Positions 28,061 through 38,968 are shown, counted from the stretch's first letter. The stretch is DNA of 64,000 bases from Uliginosibacterium gangwonense (GCA_005239635.1 SBBQ01000040.1:47304-111303); one strand, 5' to 3'. Numbers and translations: made by a program. Notes: generated by a model from the sequence alone, not told the origin.

Positions 28061-28092
28061 AAAAGGGCCGGCCCAGATGGGTCGGCCCTTTT
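28061..28092. terminator. Rho-independent terminator downstream of aceA
   Basis: AAAAGGGCCG/CGGCCCTTTT with inner GCCC/GGGT pairing. It is the end of the aceA transcript (minus strand) and may also end the LysR gene transcript. Confidence 0.85.
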
Positions 28093-28120
28093 ATGATCCA
28101 CGCCCTCTGACGAGGTGTTT

Positions 28121-29437
28121 TTAGTGGAATTGCTCTTCTTCTGTTGAGCCCGCAAGTGCCTTAACTGAAGATGAGCCGCCTTGGATCACGGTGGTGACAT
28201 CGTCGAAGTAGCCTGCACCAACTTCCTGCTGGTGAGAAACGAAGGTGTAACCCTTGTCGCGAGCAGCAAATTCAGGCTCTTGTACCATTTCAACGTAATG
28301 CTTCATGCCTTCGCCACGCGCATAGGCATGCGCAAACTTGAAGGTGTTATACCAGTTCACATGAATGCCGGCGAGGGTGATGAATTGGTACTTGTAGCCC
28401 AATGCAGACAACTCCTCTTGGAACTTGGCGATGGTCTTGTCGTCCAGGTTTTTCTTCCAGTTGAATGAGGGAGAGCAGTTGTAAGCCAATAGTTTGCCAG
28501 GGCAGGACTCTTGAACAGCCTGAGCAAATTCACGCGCAAAGCCAAGGTCTGGTGTGCCTGTTTCGCACCAAACCAAATCGGCGTACGGTGCATAGGCAAC
28601 GCCGCGGCTAATGGCTTGTTCGAGACCATTGCGAACACGGTAAAAGCCTTCTTGTGTGCGTTCGCCCGTCAAGAACGGCTTGTCATTGGCGTCATGATCT
28701 GAAGTGATCAAGTTTGCCGCTTCAGCATCAGTACGAGCCAAAATCAGTGTGGGTACGCCCATTACGTCAGCCGCAAAACGTGCTGCGATCAACTTTTCAA
28801 TTGCTTCTTGTGTCGGCACCAGTACTTTGCCGCCCATGTGGCCGCACTTCTTAACGGCAGCCAATTGGTCTTCAAAGTGAACACCCGCTGCGCCTGAGGC
28901 GATCATGTTTTTCATCAGCTCGAATGCATTTAGCACACCGCCAAAGCCTGCTTCTGCATCAGCAACGATGGGCAGGAAGTAATCAACGAACTCTGCGCTG
29001 CTGGGATCCGTTCCGCGGCTCCACTGAATTTCATCAGCGCGACGGAAGGTGTTGTTGATACGGCGCACCATAGTTGGTACTGAGTCGTACGCGTACAAGG
29101 ATTGGTCCGGGTACATGGTTTCTGATGTATTGCCATCTGCGGCAACCTGCCAGCCAGAGAGGTAAACCGCCTCTAGGCCTGCTTTGGCTTGTTGCATGGC
29201 TTGACCTGCGGTGATGGCACCAAAAGCGTTTACGTAACCCTTTTTTGCTTTGCCATTTACGCGTTCCCAAAGTTTCTCTGCGCCACGTTTGGCAAGGGTG
29301 TACTCAATGGGGAAAGAGCCACGCAGACGCACAACGTCGGCCGCTGAGTAACCGCGCTTAATGCCCTTCCAGCGCGAGTCGGTGGCCCATTCTTTTTCCA
29401 GTGCGGCGATTTGCTGTTCGCGAGTGCTCATGGTCAA
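28121..29437 (-). CDS. aceA: Isocitrate lyase
   Basis: Isocitrate lyase splits isocitrate into glyoxylate and succinate, the first step of the glyoxylate shunt. The 438-residue product matches the E. coli-type enzyme (434): [70 protein letters not shown], the active-site [17 protein letters not shown] and the CSPSFNW loop. It lies 11.8 kb-scale apart from nothing else of its operon: rraA is upstream on the same strand but 341 bases away. The upstream region carries the palindrome shared with aceB. No octamer of the dispersed family lies in this gene. Confidence 0.97.
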   Translation of the reverse strand: MTMSTREQQIAALEKEWATDSRWKGIKRGYSAADVVRLRGSFPIEYTLAKRGAEKLWERVNGKAKKGYVNAFGAITAGQAMQQAKAGLEAVYLSGWQVAADGNTSETMYPDQSLYAYDSVPTMVRRINNTFRRADEIQWSRGTDPSSAEFVDYFLPIVADAEAGFGGVLNAFELMKNMIASGAAGVHFEDQLAAVKKCGHMGGKVLVPTQEAIEKLIAARFAADVMGVPTLILARTDAEAANLITSDHDANDKPFLTGERTQEGFYRVRNGLEQAISRGVAYAPYADLVWCETGTPDLGFAREFAQAVQESCPGKLLAYNCSPSFNWKKNLDDKTIAKFQEELSALGYKYQFITLAGIHVNWYNTFKFAHAYARGEGMKHYVEMVQEPEFAARDKGYTFVSHQQEVGAGYFDDVTTVIQGGSSSVKALAGSTEEEQFH

Positions 29438-29778
29438 TCCTTAAAAAATTCAGTCAGTTTGGGTCGAGATCAAAGCTTGTTAGAACGAAACGAACTCTCC
29501 GATTGTTCAAGGCTGCCGGAAGGTAAAGCCGCTGAGTTATGAGTGTGTTCGAATTATTCGTAAAAGCTCCGAATGAGATGAAGTATAGGATTGTTTTTGC
29601 GAAGCAGCAATATGTCTTATATAAGATATAAGAATAAATATTGTTAATTTAAATCAATGGATTAAAATGTGTATTTCATTATACGGAAATATATTTCACG
29701 AAAAAGTGATAAGTCATTGAATAAAAGCTGCGGCACAACAAGCAGATTCAAACGAGCTGAGAATGAAATGCTTTGGCT
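29438..29778. promoter_or_regulatory. AT-rich upstream region of aceA
   Basis: This 341-base gap contains no gene. It is markedly AT-rich from about 29580 to 29720 and holds the perfect palindrome TCTTATATAAGA at 29615-29626, flanked by a repeat of its half (GATATAAGAATAA). The aceA promoter must lie here on the minus strand; exact boxes were not assigned. Confidence 0.55.
29615..29626. promoter_or_regulatory. Operator-like palindrome upstream of aceA
   Basis: TCTTATATAAGA, a perfect 12-bp palindrome about 180 bases upstream of the aceA start. It matches the aceB upstream element at 24389-24400 at 11 of 12 positions. Confidence 0.55.
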
Positions 29779-30273
29779 TTAGAGCAGGGCATCTACAGCG
29801 ACGACAATGCCGTCGCGATCTGCATAAAGGTATTGATTAGGGGCATAACTAACCCCAGAGAAGCCGACGGTGACATCAATTTCGCCTTGGTTGCGTTTGA
29901 CTGTTTTACGAGGATGAGTGCCTAAAGCCATTACGCCGATTGGCAATGAGCTAATGAGTTCACTGTCACGGATGCAGCCGTGAACCAGTATGCCGGCCCA
30001 ATCATTTTTGACAGCGAGTTCGGCGAGTTGGTCCCCGAGTAGGGCAAAGCGAAGTGAGCCTGCGCCATCAATCACAAGTACGCGACCTTCACCGGCCGAC
30101 TCTAGGCGCTGGCGCACGAGCCCATTGTCTTCAAAAATTCTAAGTGTTGAAATCGGGCCGCAGAATCGTGAGTGTCCGCCGAAATGTTTGAAAACGGGTG
30201 TGCTAACTTGAAGGGTGTCACCGTGTTGATCACATAAATCAGCGGTGCCAAAGTGGGGGATGATACGCGGCAT
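29779..30273 (-). CDS. rraA: RraA-family protein (RNase E regulator or HMG/oxaloacetate-type aldolase)
   Basis: The 164-residue product matches the RraA fold: MPRIIPHFGTADLCDQHGDTLQV, FGGHSRFCGPISTLRIFEDNGLVRQRLE, GRVLVIDGAGSLRFALLGDQLAELAVKNDWAGILVHGCIRDSELI and VKRNQGEIDVTVGFSGV. E. coli RraA binds RNase E and inhibits it. Many homologues are instead divalent-metal aldolases or decarboxylases for 4-hydroxy-4-methyl-2-oxoglutarate, and the GCIRD and G-D-L pocket residues fit that activity too. I set the start at 30273, which has GGAG at the right spacing; the frame opens six codons earlier. An octamer is at 29939. Confidence 0.88.
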   Translation of the reverse strand: MPRIIPHFGTADLCDQHGDTLQVSTPVFKHFGGHSRFCGPISTLRIFEDNGLVRQRLESAGEGRVLVIDGAGSLRFALLGDQLAELAVKNDWAGILVHGCIRDSELISSLPIGVMALGTHPRKTVKRNQGEIDVTVGFSGVSYAPNQYLYADRDGIVVAVDALL

Positions 30274-30382
30274 ATGAGTCTCCAGTTGCAATGGGGTTAA
30301 TGCGTGGAGCTGCTGCGAAGCTAGTATCTATAACAGAAAAAACACTGATCTGCAGGTTATAAGGCATTAAGGTGTGTTTGCC

Positions 30383-30417
30383 AACGAAAAAGGCCGGGGG
30401 CCCCGGCCTTTTTCGTT
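30383..30417. terminator. Strong bidirectional terminator between rraA and clpA
   Basis: AACGAAAAAGGCCGGGG pairs with CCCCGGCCTTTTTCGTT almost without a loop. It lies 39 bases downstream of the clpA stop on the minus strand and ends the clpS-clpA transcript. Confidence 0.88.
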
Positions 30418-30455
30418 AGCAGAAACTTCTATTTTGCGATGATGGCCCGACTGGT

Positions 30456-32726
30456 TTAGGCTGGTGCGGCGGCCTCTTCTTCTAAGAAGCGTAATTGAAC
30501 TTTGCCTTCGGCATCCAAATCAATCGTGACTTTTCCGCCATTCGACAGGCGACCAAACAAGAGTTCATCCGCCAGCGCAGAGCGGATGGTGTCTTGTATG
30601 AGGCGCGCCATGGGGCGAGCGCCCATGAGCGGATCAAATCCCTTGTTAGCCAGCCATTCGCGAAGTTCTTCGGTGAAGATAACTTCCACTTTGCGTTCAT
30701 TAAGCTGTCCCTCAAGCTGCATGAGGAATTTGTCCACCACGCGCAGGATGACATCTTTGTCGAGTGCCTTGAACGAAATGATGGCATCCAGTCGATTACG
30801 GAACTCCGGCGTGAACATACGCTTAATGTCAGCCATTTCATCACCCGCTTCTTTGGAGTTGGTGAAGCCCATGGTCGATTTTTGCAGTGCTTCTGCACCC
30901 GCATTGGTGGTCATGATGATGATCACATTGCGGAAGTCAGACTGGCGGCCATTGTTATCGGTCAGCGTGCCATGGTCCATTACCTGCAACAGGATGTTGT
31001 AGATGTCGGGATGCGCCTTCTCGATTTCGTCGAGCAGCAATACACAATGAGGTTTTTTGGTAATCGCCTCAGTGAGTTGCCCGCCTTGATCAAAACCTAC
31101 ATATCCGGGCGGCGCGCCGATGAGTCGTGATACCGCATGGCGTTCCATGTATTCGGACATGTCAAAACGTACGAGCTCAATGCCCATGGTGTAGGCGAGT
31201 TGGCGCGCAACTTCTGTTTTGCCCACCCCAGTTGGGCCGCTAAACAAGAAGCTGCCGATGGGCTTATTAGGATTGCCCAAGCCCGAACGCGACATCTTGA
31301 TCGCGCGAGACAAGGCTTCAATTGCCTTATCTTGCCCGTACACCATGTTACGCAAATCGCGCTCAAGCGTTTTGAGTGCAGAGCGATCATCGGCCGTGAT
31401 ATGAGCTGGCGGAATGCGTGCAATACGCGCCACGATTTCTTCAATCTCGTGGCGCCCAATGACCTTCTTCTGCTTTGTCTTGGGTAGAATGCGTTGTGCT
31501 GCGCCGGCTTCGTCAATGACGTCAATTGCCTTGTCTGGCAAATGACGGTCGTTGATGTATTTGGCCGATAGTTCAGCTGCGCTTGCCAATGCCGTGGCGG
31601 AATATTTAACGCCATGGTGTTGCTCGAAGCGCGTCTTCAAGCCCTTCAAAATCTGTACGGTTTCATCAACCGAAGGCTCGGGTACGTCAATCTTTTGGAA
31701 GCGACGTGACAGCGCGTGATCTTTCTCGAAGATCTGGCGGAATTCGCTATACGTGGTCGCGCCAATACATTTGAGTTGGCCGGATGACAAGGCGGGCTTG
31801 AGTAAGTTGGATGCATCAAGCGTACCGCCGCTGGCAGCGCCAGCGCCAATCAGTGTATGAATTTCATCAATAAACAGTACGGCATTTTGGCTTTCAACCA
31901 ATTGCTTGAGCACAGCCTTAAGACGTTGCTCAAAGTCGCCACGATATTTTGTGCCTGCGAGTAGGGCGCCCATATCGAGTGCGTAGATGGTGGCATCGGC
32001 CAGCACTTCAGGGACACGGCCTTCAACGATACGACGCGCCAAGCCTTCCGCAATAGCGGTTTTGCCCACGCCGGCCTCACCAACCAGCAATGGATTGTTT
32101 TTGCGCCTACGGCAGAGCGTTTGAATTACCCGATCGACTTCTTTGTCGCGTCCGATCAGCGGATCAATTTTGCCAATCAGTGCCTGCGAGTTGAGGTTCT
32201 GCGTAAAGTTTTCTAGCGCGCCACCTGGCTGAGCAGCTTCGTTTTCCGCTTGTTCTTGCTGAGGTTCTTGCGGCTTGGGCGTGTTTGGCTGAGGCGCTTT
32301 AGTAATACCGTGTGAAATGAAGTTCACCACGTCAAGGCGCGTGATGCCTTGGCGCTGTAAAAAATAAACAGCGTGCGAATCTTTTTCGCCAAAAATGGCG
32401 ACAAGCACATTGGCGCCGGTGACTTCTTTTTTGCCCGAGCTCTGCACGTGCAGAATGGCGCGTTGAATTACGCGCTGAAAACCCAGTGTGGGTTGGGTGT
32501 CGATTTCTTCAGTGCCGCCGACGGAGGGTGTGTGTTCGGTGATGAAGTTGGTCAACTCGCGGCGCAAGTCTTCAATGTTGGCGCCTGTTGAGCGCAACAC
32601 GTCTGCGGCTGAGGGGTTGTCCAGCAGTGCGAGCAGTAAGTGCTCCACAGTGATGAACTCGTGGCGCTTCTGCCGTGCTTCCACAAACGCCATGTGCAAA
32701 CTAACTTCGAGTTCTTGCGCGATCAT
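30456..32726 (-). CDS. clpA: ATP-dependent Clp protease ATP-binding subunit ClpA
   Basis: ClpA is the AAA+ unfoldase that feeds ClpP. The 756-residue product has the N-terminal repeat domain ([35 protein letters not shown]), a first AAA+ domain with GEAGVGKT Walker A and [11 protein letters not shown]alker B, and a second AAA+ domain with [15 protein letters not shown] and [13 protein letters not shown] loop with MGF ([13 protein letters not shown]) stands where E. coli ClpA has the ClpP-binding IGL. It lacks the long coiled-coil insert of ClpB. The start follows the clpS stop by one base (TGA-G-ATG), so translation is coupled. clpP is not in the window. Confidence 0.97.
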   Translation of the reverse strand: MIAQELEVSLHMAFVEARQKRHEFITVEHLLLALLDNPSAADVLRSTGANIEDLRRELTNFITEHTPSVGGTEEIDTQPTLGFQRVIQRAILHVQSSGKKEVTGANVLVAIFGEKDSHAVYFLQRQGITRLDVVNFISHGITKAPQPNTPKPQEPQQEQAENEAAQPGGALENFTQNLNSQALIGKIDPLIGRDKEVDRVIQTLCRRRKNNPLLVGEAGVGKTAIAEGLARRIVEGRVPEVLADATIYALDMGALLAGTKYRGDFEQRLKAVLKQLVESQNAVLFIDEIHTLIGAGAASGGTLDASNLLKPALSSGQLKCIGATTYSEFRQIFEKDHALSRRFQKIDVPEPSVDETVQILKGLKTRFEQHHGVKYSATALASAAELSAKYINDRHLPDKAIDVIDEAGAAQRILPKTKQKKVIGRHEIEEIVARIARIPPAHITADDRSALKTLERDLRNMVYGQDKAIEALSRAIKMSRSGLGNPNKPIGSFLFSGPTGVGKTEVARQLAYTMGIELVRFDMSEYMERHAVSRLIGAPPGYVGFDQGGQLTEAITKKPHCVLLLDEIEKAHPDIYNILLQVMDHGTLTDNNGRQSDFRNVIIIMTTNAGAEALQKSTMGFTNSKEAGDEMADIKRMFTPEFRNRLDAIISFKALDKDVILRVVDKFLMQLEGQLNERKVEVIFTEELREWLANKGFDPLMGARPMARLIQDTIRSALADELLFGRLSNGGKVTIDLDAEGKVQLRFLEEEAAAPA

Positions 32727-32727
32727 C

Positions 32728-33048
32728 TCAAGTTTCCTCCATCACGCACGCCAGCGGGTGCTGGTGTTGCCTAGCATAATTGCTGACCTGCTCCACCTTG
32801 GTGGTGGCCATATCACGAGGGTATACACCGCAAACCCCCGCACCTTCACGATGAACTTGCAACATAACTCGCGTTGCTTGTTCCCGATTCATCGAGAAAA
32901 ACTTTTGCAACACGGCAACCACAAAGTCCATAGGAGTGTAATCGTCATTTAACAACAACACCTTGAATAAAGGTGGTGGTTTAAGACGGCTTTGCTCTGC
33001 TTCTAGGACGGCTCCGCTATGTCTTTCTACATGTTTTTTTGTCGCCAT
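32728..33048 (-). CDS. clpS: ClpS adaptor
   Basis: ClpS binds the ClpA N-domain and delivers N-degron substrates. The 106-residue sequence has the conserved core [64 protein letters not shown]. The [10 protein letters not shown] stretch and M40/H66-equivalent pocket residues are present. It heads the clpS-clpA operon. Confidence 0.97.
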   Translation of the reverse strand: MATKKHVERHSGAVLEAEQSRLKPPPLFKVLLLNDDYTPMDFVVAVLQKFFSMNREQATRVMLQVHREGAGVCGVYPRDMATTKVEQVSNYARQHQHPLACVMEET

Positions 33049-33922
33049 AGTTTCATTCTAAACACAAACCGGCTTGCCCGTGCGGGTGACATCGTGATGA
33101 GCGATCAAGAATGAGAAATAAGTCCGATTTTAATGTGGCGTGTCCCCCGTGTAGCCTGCTTTTTCGAGACTTACTGAATTGGTAAAAAAGCCTTGCTTGC
33201 ATTGTGGCAATCATTTTTGCTTTGAATCTAGATTAGGGGGTATATCGACTTGCAGGGCGTAATCATAAACAAGCAAAAAGGTGGAGTCACACAATGCTTG
33301 TAAGTTGATCCATTGGTGTAACGCGCAGATGCATTTTAGTTAAACCAACATCATTCAATGAGTGAGTGATGTGATGGTGTGTCTGTGTCATCTACACAAT
33401 GATAATTTTGATGGTGAAGAAGCGTAGGTAAAAGCAGGAGGGGTTGAAAGGTAATTTCTCAACTGATTGAGGCATTGATCCAAACAGTCTGCCTATGTTT
33501 GCTTTTTACGTGTTTTTTGGTTGCAATTTTGATCGCTTTTTAGAATTAAGCGCCTGTTAAATAAGCAGATCGAGCAACGTTTTTTGGTGTTTTTTGGAGA
33601 GGGTTTCTTGTGCACGGCACAGAAAACTTGTTTTTTTGTTGGCATGAGCGCCAAACAGGCAATGTCTTGCATGACGTGCGTCTAAGCGACTTTGCTTGTG
33701 GCCTGCTGGCCCAATGACTTAGCGATGCGGTGTTGCCAACGCCTTTTATGCTGTTATGCAGCATATGAAGGGCTTGACCCTCCTTATAAAGTGGAGTAAA
33801 AGCCGGCTGTGTTTGTGTCGAGTATCGCTTCTTGGGCCTGACGGCAGAAGGACGAGCCTTGGTTTGCAAACATGGCAATGGGCGACACTGCCCGTCAGGA
33901 AAAAATTTTTGAGGAAGTGGCA
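33049..33922. other. Long gap between clpS and cspA, with the probable cspA leader
   Basis: In 874 bases I see no supported gene; small frames here have no family features. The part nearest cspA (from roughly 33770) is likely a long 5' untranslated leader, as known for many cold-shock genes whose leaders act as RNA thermosensors. The remainder is AT-rich with no obvious hairpin terminator, repeat or octamer. The clpS-clpA promoter should lie near 33060-33200 on the minus strand. Confidence 0.4.
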
Positions 33923-34126
33923 ATGGCAACAGGTACGGTCAAGTGGTTCAATGATGCGAAGGGTTATGGTTTCATTACCCCCGATGATGGCAGCGAAGAT
34001 CTGTTCGCGCACTTTAGCGCCATTCAAATGAATGGGTTCAAAACGCTGAAGGAAGGTCAGAAGGTTGCATTTGAAGTAACGCAAGGCCCAAAAGGCAAGC
34101 AAGCTTCAAACATTCAGGCAGCCTGA
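33923..34126 (+). CDS. Cold-shock domain protein
   Basis: This 67-residue CSD protein begins [26 protein letters not shown]-binding motifs are KGYGFI (RNP1) and LFAHF (RNP2, normally VFVHF). It binds single-stranded RNA and DNA and acts as an RNA chaperone. I chose the ATG at 33923 because of GAGGAAG eight bases before it; an upstream ATG at 33872 would add 17 unrelated residues. It has a strong terminator 17 bases downstream. Whether it is cold-inducible cannot be told from sequence. Confidence 0.95.
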   Translation: MATGTVKWFNDAKGYGFITPDDGSEDLFAHFSAIQMNGFKTLKEGQKVAFEVTQGPKGKQASNIQAA

Positions 34127-34142
34127 ATGTTGCATCCAATGT

Positions 34143-34170
34143 AAAAGGCCCGGTTTAAACCGGGCCTTTT
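34143..34170. terminator. Terminator of the cold-shock gene
   Basis: AAAAGGCCCGGTTT and AAACCGGGCCTTTT form a perfect palindromic stem, followed by a T7 run on the plus strand. A second small inverted repeat, CGCCCA/TGGGCG, follows at 34174-34191. Confidence 0.9.
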
Positions 34171-34284
34171 TTTCGCCCAAAAATTGGGCGGGTATTTGAC
34201 AGACTGGCTATCCAATATCCAACGGGGTTAGCTTGCGTTAGCTGTTGCCCCGCGTGGTCTGAGTGTCGTCTGTCTGCTGATTGC

Positions 34285-35529
34285 TTACATGCGCGCGATC
34301 ATGGCATCGCCAAACTCGGAACAACTGACTTCGGTCGCGCCTTCCATTAGGCGTGCAAAGTCATACGTTACTTGTTTGTCGCCGATTGCTGCCTCCATGG
34401 ATTTAATCACCAGATCAGCCGCCTCTTTCCAGCCCAGGTGACGCAGCATCATTTCTGCGGACAGAATGAGTGAGCCCGGATTTACCTTGTCTTGACCCGC
34501 GTACTTAGGTGCCGTGCCGTGCGTGGCTTCAAAAACGGCATATTGGTCAGAGATGTTGGCGCCGGGGGCGATGCCAATGCCACCCACCTGTGCTGCCAGC
34601 GCATCTGACACATAGTCGCCGTTGAGGTTGAGCGTAGCGATGACGTCGTATTCGGCTGGGCGCAACAAAATTTGTTGCAAGAAGGCGTCGGCAATGGCGT
34701 CCTTCACCACAATGTCGCGGCCTGTCTTCGGGTTTTTGAAGGTGCACCACGGGCCACCATCAATCGGTTGTGCGCCAAATTCGTTTTTGGCCAGCGCATA
34801 GCCCCAGTCACGGAAGCCACCTTCGGTGAACTTCATGATGTTGCCTTTGTGTACCAGCGTGACCGACTTGCGATCATTGTCGATGGCGTACTGCATGGCG
34901 GCGCGCACCAAGCGTTCTGTACCTTGGCGTGATACGGGCTTGATGCCAATGCCTGAAGTCTCGGGGAAACGGATTTTCTTAACGCCCATTTCGTCTTGCA
35001 GGAATTTGATAACTTTCTTTGCGCTATCAGATTCTGCTTGCCATTCGATACCCGCGTAAATGTCCTCCGTGTTTTCACGGAAAATCACCATATCGGTCTT
35101 GGAAGGATCCTTCAATGGGCTGGGAACGCCTTTGAAGTAACGCACTGGACGTACGCACTGGTACAAGTCCATTTCTTGGCGTAGCGCCACGTTCAGCGAG
35201 CGAATACCGCCGCCTACCGGTGTTGTCATTGGACCTTTAATGGAAACTGAGTAGTCCTTGCAGGCCTCAATGGTTTCTTCAGGTAGCCATACGTCCGGGC
35301 CATAAATTTGCGTCGACTTTTCTCCGGCGAAAACTTCCATCCACACAATTTTGCGCTGGCCGCCATATGCTTTGGCAACCGCAGCATCGATCACCTTCTG
35401 CATCACAGGCGTAATGTCCACGCCAATTCCATCACCTTCAATAAACGGAATGATGGGTTGGTTGGGTGTGGGTTGGCCGGGGACGATCTTTGTACCTTCT
35501 GTCGGTACCTTGATGTGTTGGTAGCTCAT
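34285..35529 (-). CDS. icd: Isocitrate dehydrogenase, NADP type
   Basis: The TCA enzyme oxidises isocitrate to 2-oxoglutarate. The 414-residue product matches E. coli Icd (416): [36 protein letters not shown] [22 protein letters not shown], the catalytic REN(T)[28 protein letters not shown], and the nucleotide-binding [33 protein letters not shown]. The Ser in the phosphorylation-site loop (RSLNVALR) is retained, so it is a possible target of AceK, which is divergently transcribed 394 bases away. Confidence 0.97.
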   Translation of the reverse strand: MSYQHIKVPTEGTKIVPGQPTPNQPIIPFIEGDGIGVDITPVMQKVIDAAVAKAYGGQRKIVWMEVFAGEKSTQIYGPDVWLPEETIEACKDYSVSIKGPMTTPVGGGIRSLNVALRQEMDLYQCVRPVRYFKGVPSPLKDPSKTDMVIFRENTEDIYAGIEWQAESDSAKKVIKFLQDEMGVKKIRFPETSGIGIKPVSRQGTERLVRAAMQYAIDNDRKSVTLVHKGNIMKFTEGGFRDWGYALAKNEFGAQPIDGGPWCTFKNPKTGRDIVVKDAIADAFLQQILLRPAEYDVIATLNLNGDYVSDALAAQVGGIGIAPGANISDQYAVFEATHGTAPKYAGQDKVNPGSLILSAEMMLRHLGWKEAADLVIKSMEAAIGDKQVTYDFARLMEGATEVSCSEFGDAMIARM

Positions 35530-35923
35530 GCCAGATCCTGTCTTGTTGAGTTCATTGTCGACTACTTATGCGAGATGAGGGCTTCATCCTGCCAGAACCG
35601 ATGTCGCGTGCCGAGCGTAATGCGCGATAACGAGCATATCGTGTCTTTCAACTGTAAATTATCGCGCATCTTGCGGGGTGATTCCATGTGAAAGGCAGAT
35701 ATTTCGCTGCAAGGTTTTAAAAGTTTGTCAGCGTTCGGTCAGCTATAAGCTGTCATGCTGGCCTGCCTTTACGGGGTCGCCTAGTCTGTAACTTTGGCAC
35801 AGCAAGGCCATAACGCTAGCTTAACGTTTAAATTACGGCCATGATCTTGATCAGTTGCAGAGCGCCAAAGGTTGTATCTCAGGTGTAAGTCGTTTTAAAA
35901 AAAGAAATAACAGGGAGTTCGTA
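35530..35923. promoter_or_regulatory. Divergent region between icd and aceK
   Basis: This 394-base gap must carry the promoters of both genes. I saw no octamer, strong palindrome or long repeat. A ribosome site AGGATC lies before the icd ATG and AGGGAG before the aceK ATG. Confidence 0.45.
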
Positions 35924-37690
35924 ATGCCGGTAAATGCCATCCAAAACGCCGCGGCGCGTGCTATTGCGCAGGCGCTGGTAGACGGGTTTGATCGCCACTA
36001 CCGCTTGTTTCGCGAAAGTGGGGCGCAAGCTAAACAACGATTTGAGCAAGCAGATTGGGCGGGGCAGCAGCAGGCTGTTAAGGAGCGTATTCAGTTTTAC
36101 GATGATCGTGTGCGCGAATGTTTAGACCGTTTGCGCAACGAGCTGCACGCTGGTTCGTTAGACGATGCGACTTGGCAACAGGCTAAGTTGCTGTATATCG
36201 GCCACCTTATCAATCATAAGCAGCCGGAATTGGCGGAAACCTTTTTTAATACGGTGACCACCAAAATTCTGCATCGCAACTATTTTCATAACGATTTTAT
36301 TTTTGTTCGGCCGGCGATTGCGACTGAGTACATTGATTCCAACCCACCCGCTTGGCGTAGCTATTACCCGAACGGTGGCAAGCTGCGAAACAGCGTGCGA
36401 CAGATGTTTGTCGACTTCAACTGGGCAAATCAGTTTGTAGATCTCGATCGAGACATCGGCTACATCATGGAGACGGTTGGGCAGCATTTTCAAGGGACAT
36501 GGCCATCTGTCGAGGCCAACTGCCAGATTCAAGTGCTGAACTCTGCTTTTTATCGAAATAAGGCGGCGTATGTAATCGGCAAGGTAATCAACGGTCATCA
36601 GGAATATCCATTCCTCGTGCCGGTGTTGCGTGATGCAGAAGGCAAACTGTTTTTAGATACGGTGTTGCTAGAGGCCTCGCAAATTAGTTTGTTGTTCTCT
36701 TTATCGCGTGCTTATTTTATGGCGGACATGGAAGTGCCTTCCGCGTACGTGCAGTTTTTGCGCTCGATCATGCCTAACAAGCCGCGCTCAGAGTTGTACA
36801 CCATGTTGGGTTTGGCAAAGCAGGGCAAAACGTTGTTCTACCGAGATTTCCTCGCGCATCTGCATCACTCGAACGACAACTTTATTGAAGCACCAGGCAT
36901 TCGCGGCATGGTCATGATGGTATTCATGCTGCCTTCGTATCCGTATGTATTCAAAATTATTCGCGATAAATTTGGCAGTTCAAAAGAAACCACGCGCGAG
37001 CAAGTTAAGGCAAAGTTCTTGATGGTGAAGCAGGTCGACCGTGTTGGGCGCATGGCCGATACGCTGGAATTTACAGATTTGGCTTTGCCACGCAAACGCT
37101 TTACGCCAGAGTTGATTGAGCTGTTGCGCCAAACAGTTGCTTCTCAAATAGAAGAGGAAGGCGACAACATCATCATTCGTCATTGCTACATTGAGCGACG
37201 TATGAAACCGCTGAATATTTACCTCGAAACCTCTAACGAAGAGCAGACCGACCACGTCGTGCGTGAATACGGCAGCGCGATTCGTGAATTGGCTATGGCC
37301 AATATTTTTCCCGGCGATATGCTGTGGAAAAACTTTGGGGTTACGCGTTATGGACGCGTGGTGTTTTACGACTACGACGAAATCGAGTTTTTAACTGACT
37401 GTAATTTCCGACGGATTCCTCCGGCGCCAAACCCAGAAATGGAAATGTCGGGCGACCCTTGGTATTCCGCTGCCCGCAATGATGTCTTTCCTGAAGAGTT
37501 TGCCACCTTCTTACTTTCTACACCCAAGGTCAGAAAGTCATTCCGCAAGTATCATTCGGACTTATTAGAGCCAGATTTCTGGAAAGCCGCGCAGCAACGC
37601 ATCAAGGACGGCCATCTTGAAGACTTTTTCCCGTACCCAGAAAACCAACGATTCATCAACGTCTTTGGCAAAGAGTCGGCGCAAACCTGA
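35924..37690 (+). CDS. aceK: Isocitrate dehydrogenase kinase/phosphatase
   Basis: AceK phosphorylates and dephosphorylates isocitrate dehydrogenase, diverting flux to the glyoxylate shunt during growth on C2 compounds. The 588-residue product is close to E. coli AceK (578). Diagnostic regions include [68 protein letters not shown] (ATP binding and catalysis) and [34 protein letters not shown] chose ATG 35924 with AGGGAG upstream; the frame extends 23 codons further. Downstream, an rluE-type gene begins within its last 74 bases. Confidence 0.96.
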   Translation: MPVNAIQNAAARAIAQALVDGFDRHYRLFRESGAQAKQRFEQADWAGQQQAVKERIQFYDDRVRECLDRLRNELHAGSLDDATWQQAKLLYIGHLINHKQPELAETFFNTVTTKILHRNYFHNDFIFVRPAIATEYIDSNPPAWRSYYPNGGKLRNSVRQMFVDFNWANQFVDLDRDIGYIMETVGQHFQGTWPSVEANCQIQVLNSAFYRNKAAYVIGKVINGHQEYPFLVPVLRDAEGKLFLDTVLLEASQISLLFSLSRAYFMADMEVPSAYVQFLRSIMPNKPRSELYTMLGLAKQGKTLFYRDFLAHLHHSNDNFIEAPGIRGMVMMVFMLPSYPYVFKIIRDKFGSSKETTREQVKAKFLMVKQVDRVGRMADTLEFTDLALPRKRFTPELIELLRQTVASQIEEEGDNIIIRHCYIERRMKPLNIYLETSNEEQTDHVVREYGSAIRELAMANIFPGDMLWKNFGVTRYGRVVFYDYDEIEFLTDCNFRRIPPAPNPEMEMSGDPWYSAARNDVFPEEFATFLLSTPKVRKSFRKYHSDLLEPDFWKAAQQRIKDGHLEDFFPYPENQRFINVFGKESAQT

Positions 37691-38279
37691 GCTGAGTCGA
37701 ACGGCACGACCAACGCACTCTGGTACTCGTGACGGCGAGCCGACGCGCATCATTCTGTTTAACAAGCCCTACGGCGTGTTGTGCCAATTTTCGCCTGAAG
37801 AAGGTAAGCAAACTTTGGCAGATTACATTTCTGTTAAGGATGTTTATGCTGCGGGTAGGCTGGATGCAGATAGTGAAGGCTTGCTGGTGCTCACCAATGA
37901 CGGCGCTTTGCAGAATCGCATTGCATCACCCAAGCACAAATTAGCCAAGACTTACTGGGTGCAGGTTGAAGGGGTGCCGGACGAGGCTTCATTGGATGCG
38001 CTACGACAGGGCGTTGTTTTGAAAGATGGACCGACCCTGCCGTGCGAAGTTCGCCGAATTCCACAGCCGGATAATTTATGGGATCGCAATCCGCCCATAC
38101 GCTTTCGTGCGGCGATCCCGACTAGCTGGCTAGCAATCACGCTCAAAGAAGGGCGCAACCGCCAAGTTCGTCGCATGACGGCGCACATCGGCTTTCCTAC
38201 GCTGCGCTTGATCCGTGCATCTGTTGGCGACTGGCATGTTGAAACGATAACACCTGGCTCGTGGAAGACGTTGCTTTGA
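37617..38279 (+). CDS. rluE: RluE-type 23S rRNA pseudouridine synthase
   Basis: This 220-residue protein of the RsuA/RluB/E/F family, which lacks an S4 domain, fits RluE (23S psi2457). The catalytic-Asp motif is [19 protein letters not shown], preceded by [14 protein letters not shown] and followed by [12 protein letters not shown] and [27 protein letters not shown]. The first 37 residues are basic and low in structure. The ATG at 37617 lies 74 bases inside aceK; an in-frame TTG at 37665 would give a smaller overlap. No ATG exists after the aceK stop before the conserved core. Confidence 0.9.
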   Translation: MKTFSRTQKTNDSSTSLAKSRRKPELSRTARPTHSGTRDGEPTRIILFNKPYGVLCQFSPEEGKQTLADYISVKDVYAAGRLDADSEGLLVLTNDGALQNRIASPKHKLAKTYWVQVEGVPDEASLDALRQGVVLKDGPTLPCEVRRIPQPDNLWDRNPPIRFRAAIPTSWLAITLKEGRNRQVRRMTAHIGFPTLRLIRASVGDWHVETITPGSWKTLL

Positions 38280-38455
38280 TGCCGGAACTATTGACTGTCT
38301 TGCCTGTTAGAGATTGTTTGTCATTGCGTGTAACTTTGGTTGGAATGTGGTGTCCATGTCTTGTCGTCTGAATTTCACGCGCAAGGCACGCTGGCTTGAT
38401 TACATTGTTGATGGCTGATTTGAATACGTGTAACTCACAGAATATTTCTCGAGTG

Positions 38456-38938
38456 ATGCGGGCATTGTGTGGCAGCTGGTTTATGTTGCTGGCGCTCAAC
38501 TTCGCTCCGGTTATAGCGTCGTCGTCCACCAATGCCTCGGCGCAGGAGGGCCGGGTAGTGCCTTTAAGCTTTGGCCGTGTCAGCTTTAAAGCTGAGCTCG
38601 CAGAGCATTTGGACGATCGCCAACGGGGGTTAATGTTCAGAAAGGCTTTGGCAAAAGATCAAGGCATGCTGTTCGTGTTTGATCGCCTAGAGCATCATTG
38701 CATGTGGATGCGGAACACGCTGATTGCACTGGATGTCGCTTTTATCGATGAACATGGGAAAATCATCAACATTGAGCGTATGCAACCCCAAACAGACAAT
38801 GCACATTGTGCAGCACGCCCAGCGCGCTATGCACTCGAAATGGAGCAAGGGTGGTTTGCGCAAAACAAAATATCAAATGGTCGAGTGATGCAAGGTCTGC
38901 CGCGCTATTCTGCGTCTGATGGCGTGCGAAGGCCCTGA
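38456..38938 (+). CDS. DUF192 exported protein
   Basis: This is a DUF192 protein of about 160 residues. The signal peptide MRALCGSWFMLLALNFAPVIA is followed by a single DUF192 domain with RQRGLMFRKALAKDQGMLFVFDRLEHHCMWMRNTLIALDVAFIDEHGKIINIERMQP. The domain binds small sugars or metals in some structures, but no function is established. The frame opens earlier (ATG 38411, TTG 38396). I preferred ATG 38456 because it gives a normal signal peptide; this start is uncertain. Confidence 0.82.
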   Translation: MRALCGSWFMLLALNFAPVIASSSTNASAQEGRVVPLSFGRVSFKAELAEHLDDRQRGLMFRKALAKDQGMLFVFDRLEHHCMWMRNTLIALDVAFIDEHGKIINIERMQPQTDNAHCAARPARYALEMEQGWFAQNKISNGRVMQGLPRYSASDGVRRP

Positions 38939-38968
38939 ATCGAGCTGGCAGTGTAGAGACGGAAAATT

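Noticed and set aside
33774..33790. TTGACC...TATAAA upstream of cspA as a promoter
   Set aside because: The two hexamers are only a few bases apart, far short of the usual 16-18 base spacing.
33546..34102. Reverse frames of 127 and 118 codons over the cspA region
   Set aside because: They run antisense through the cold-shock gene and its leader and have no recognisable features.
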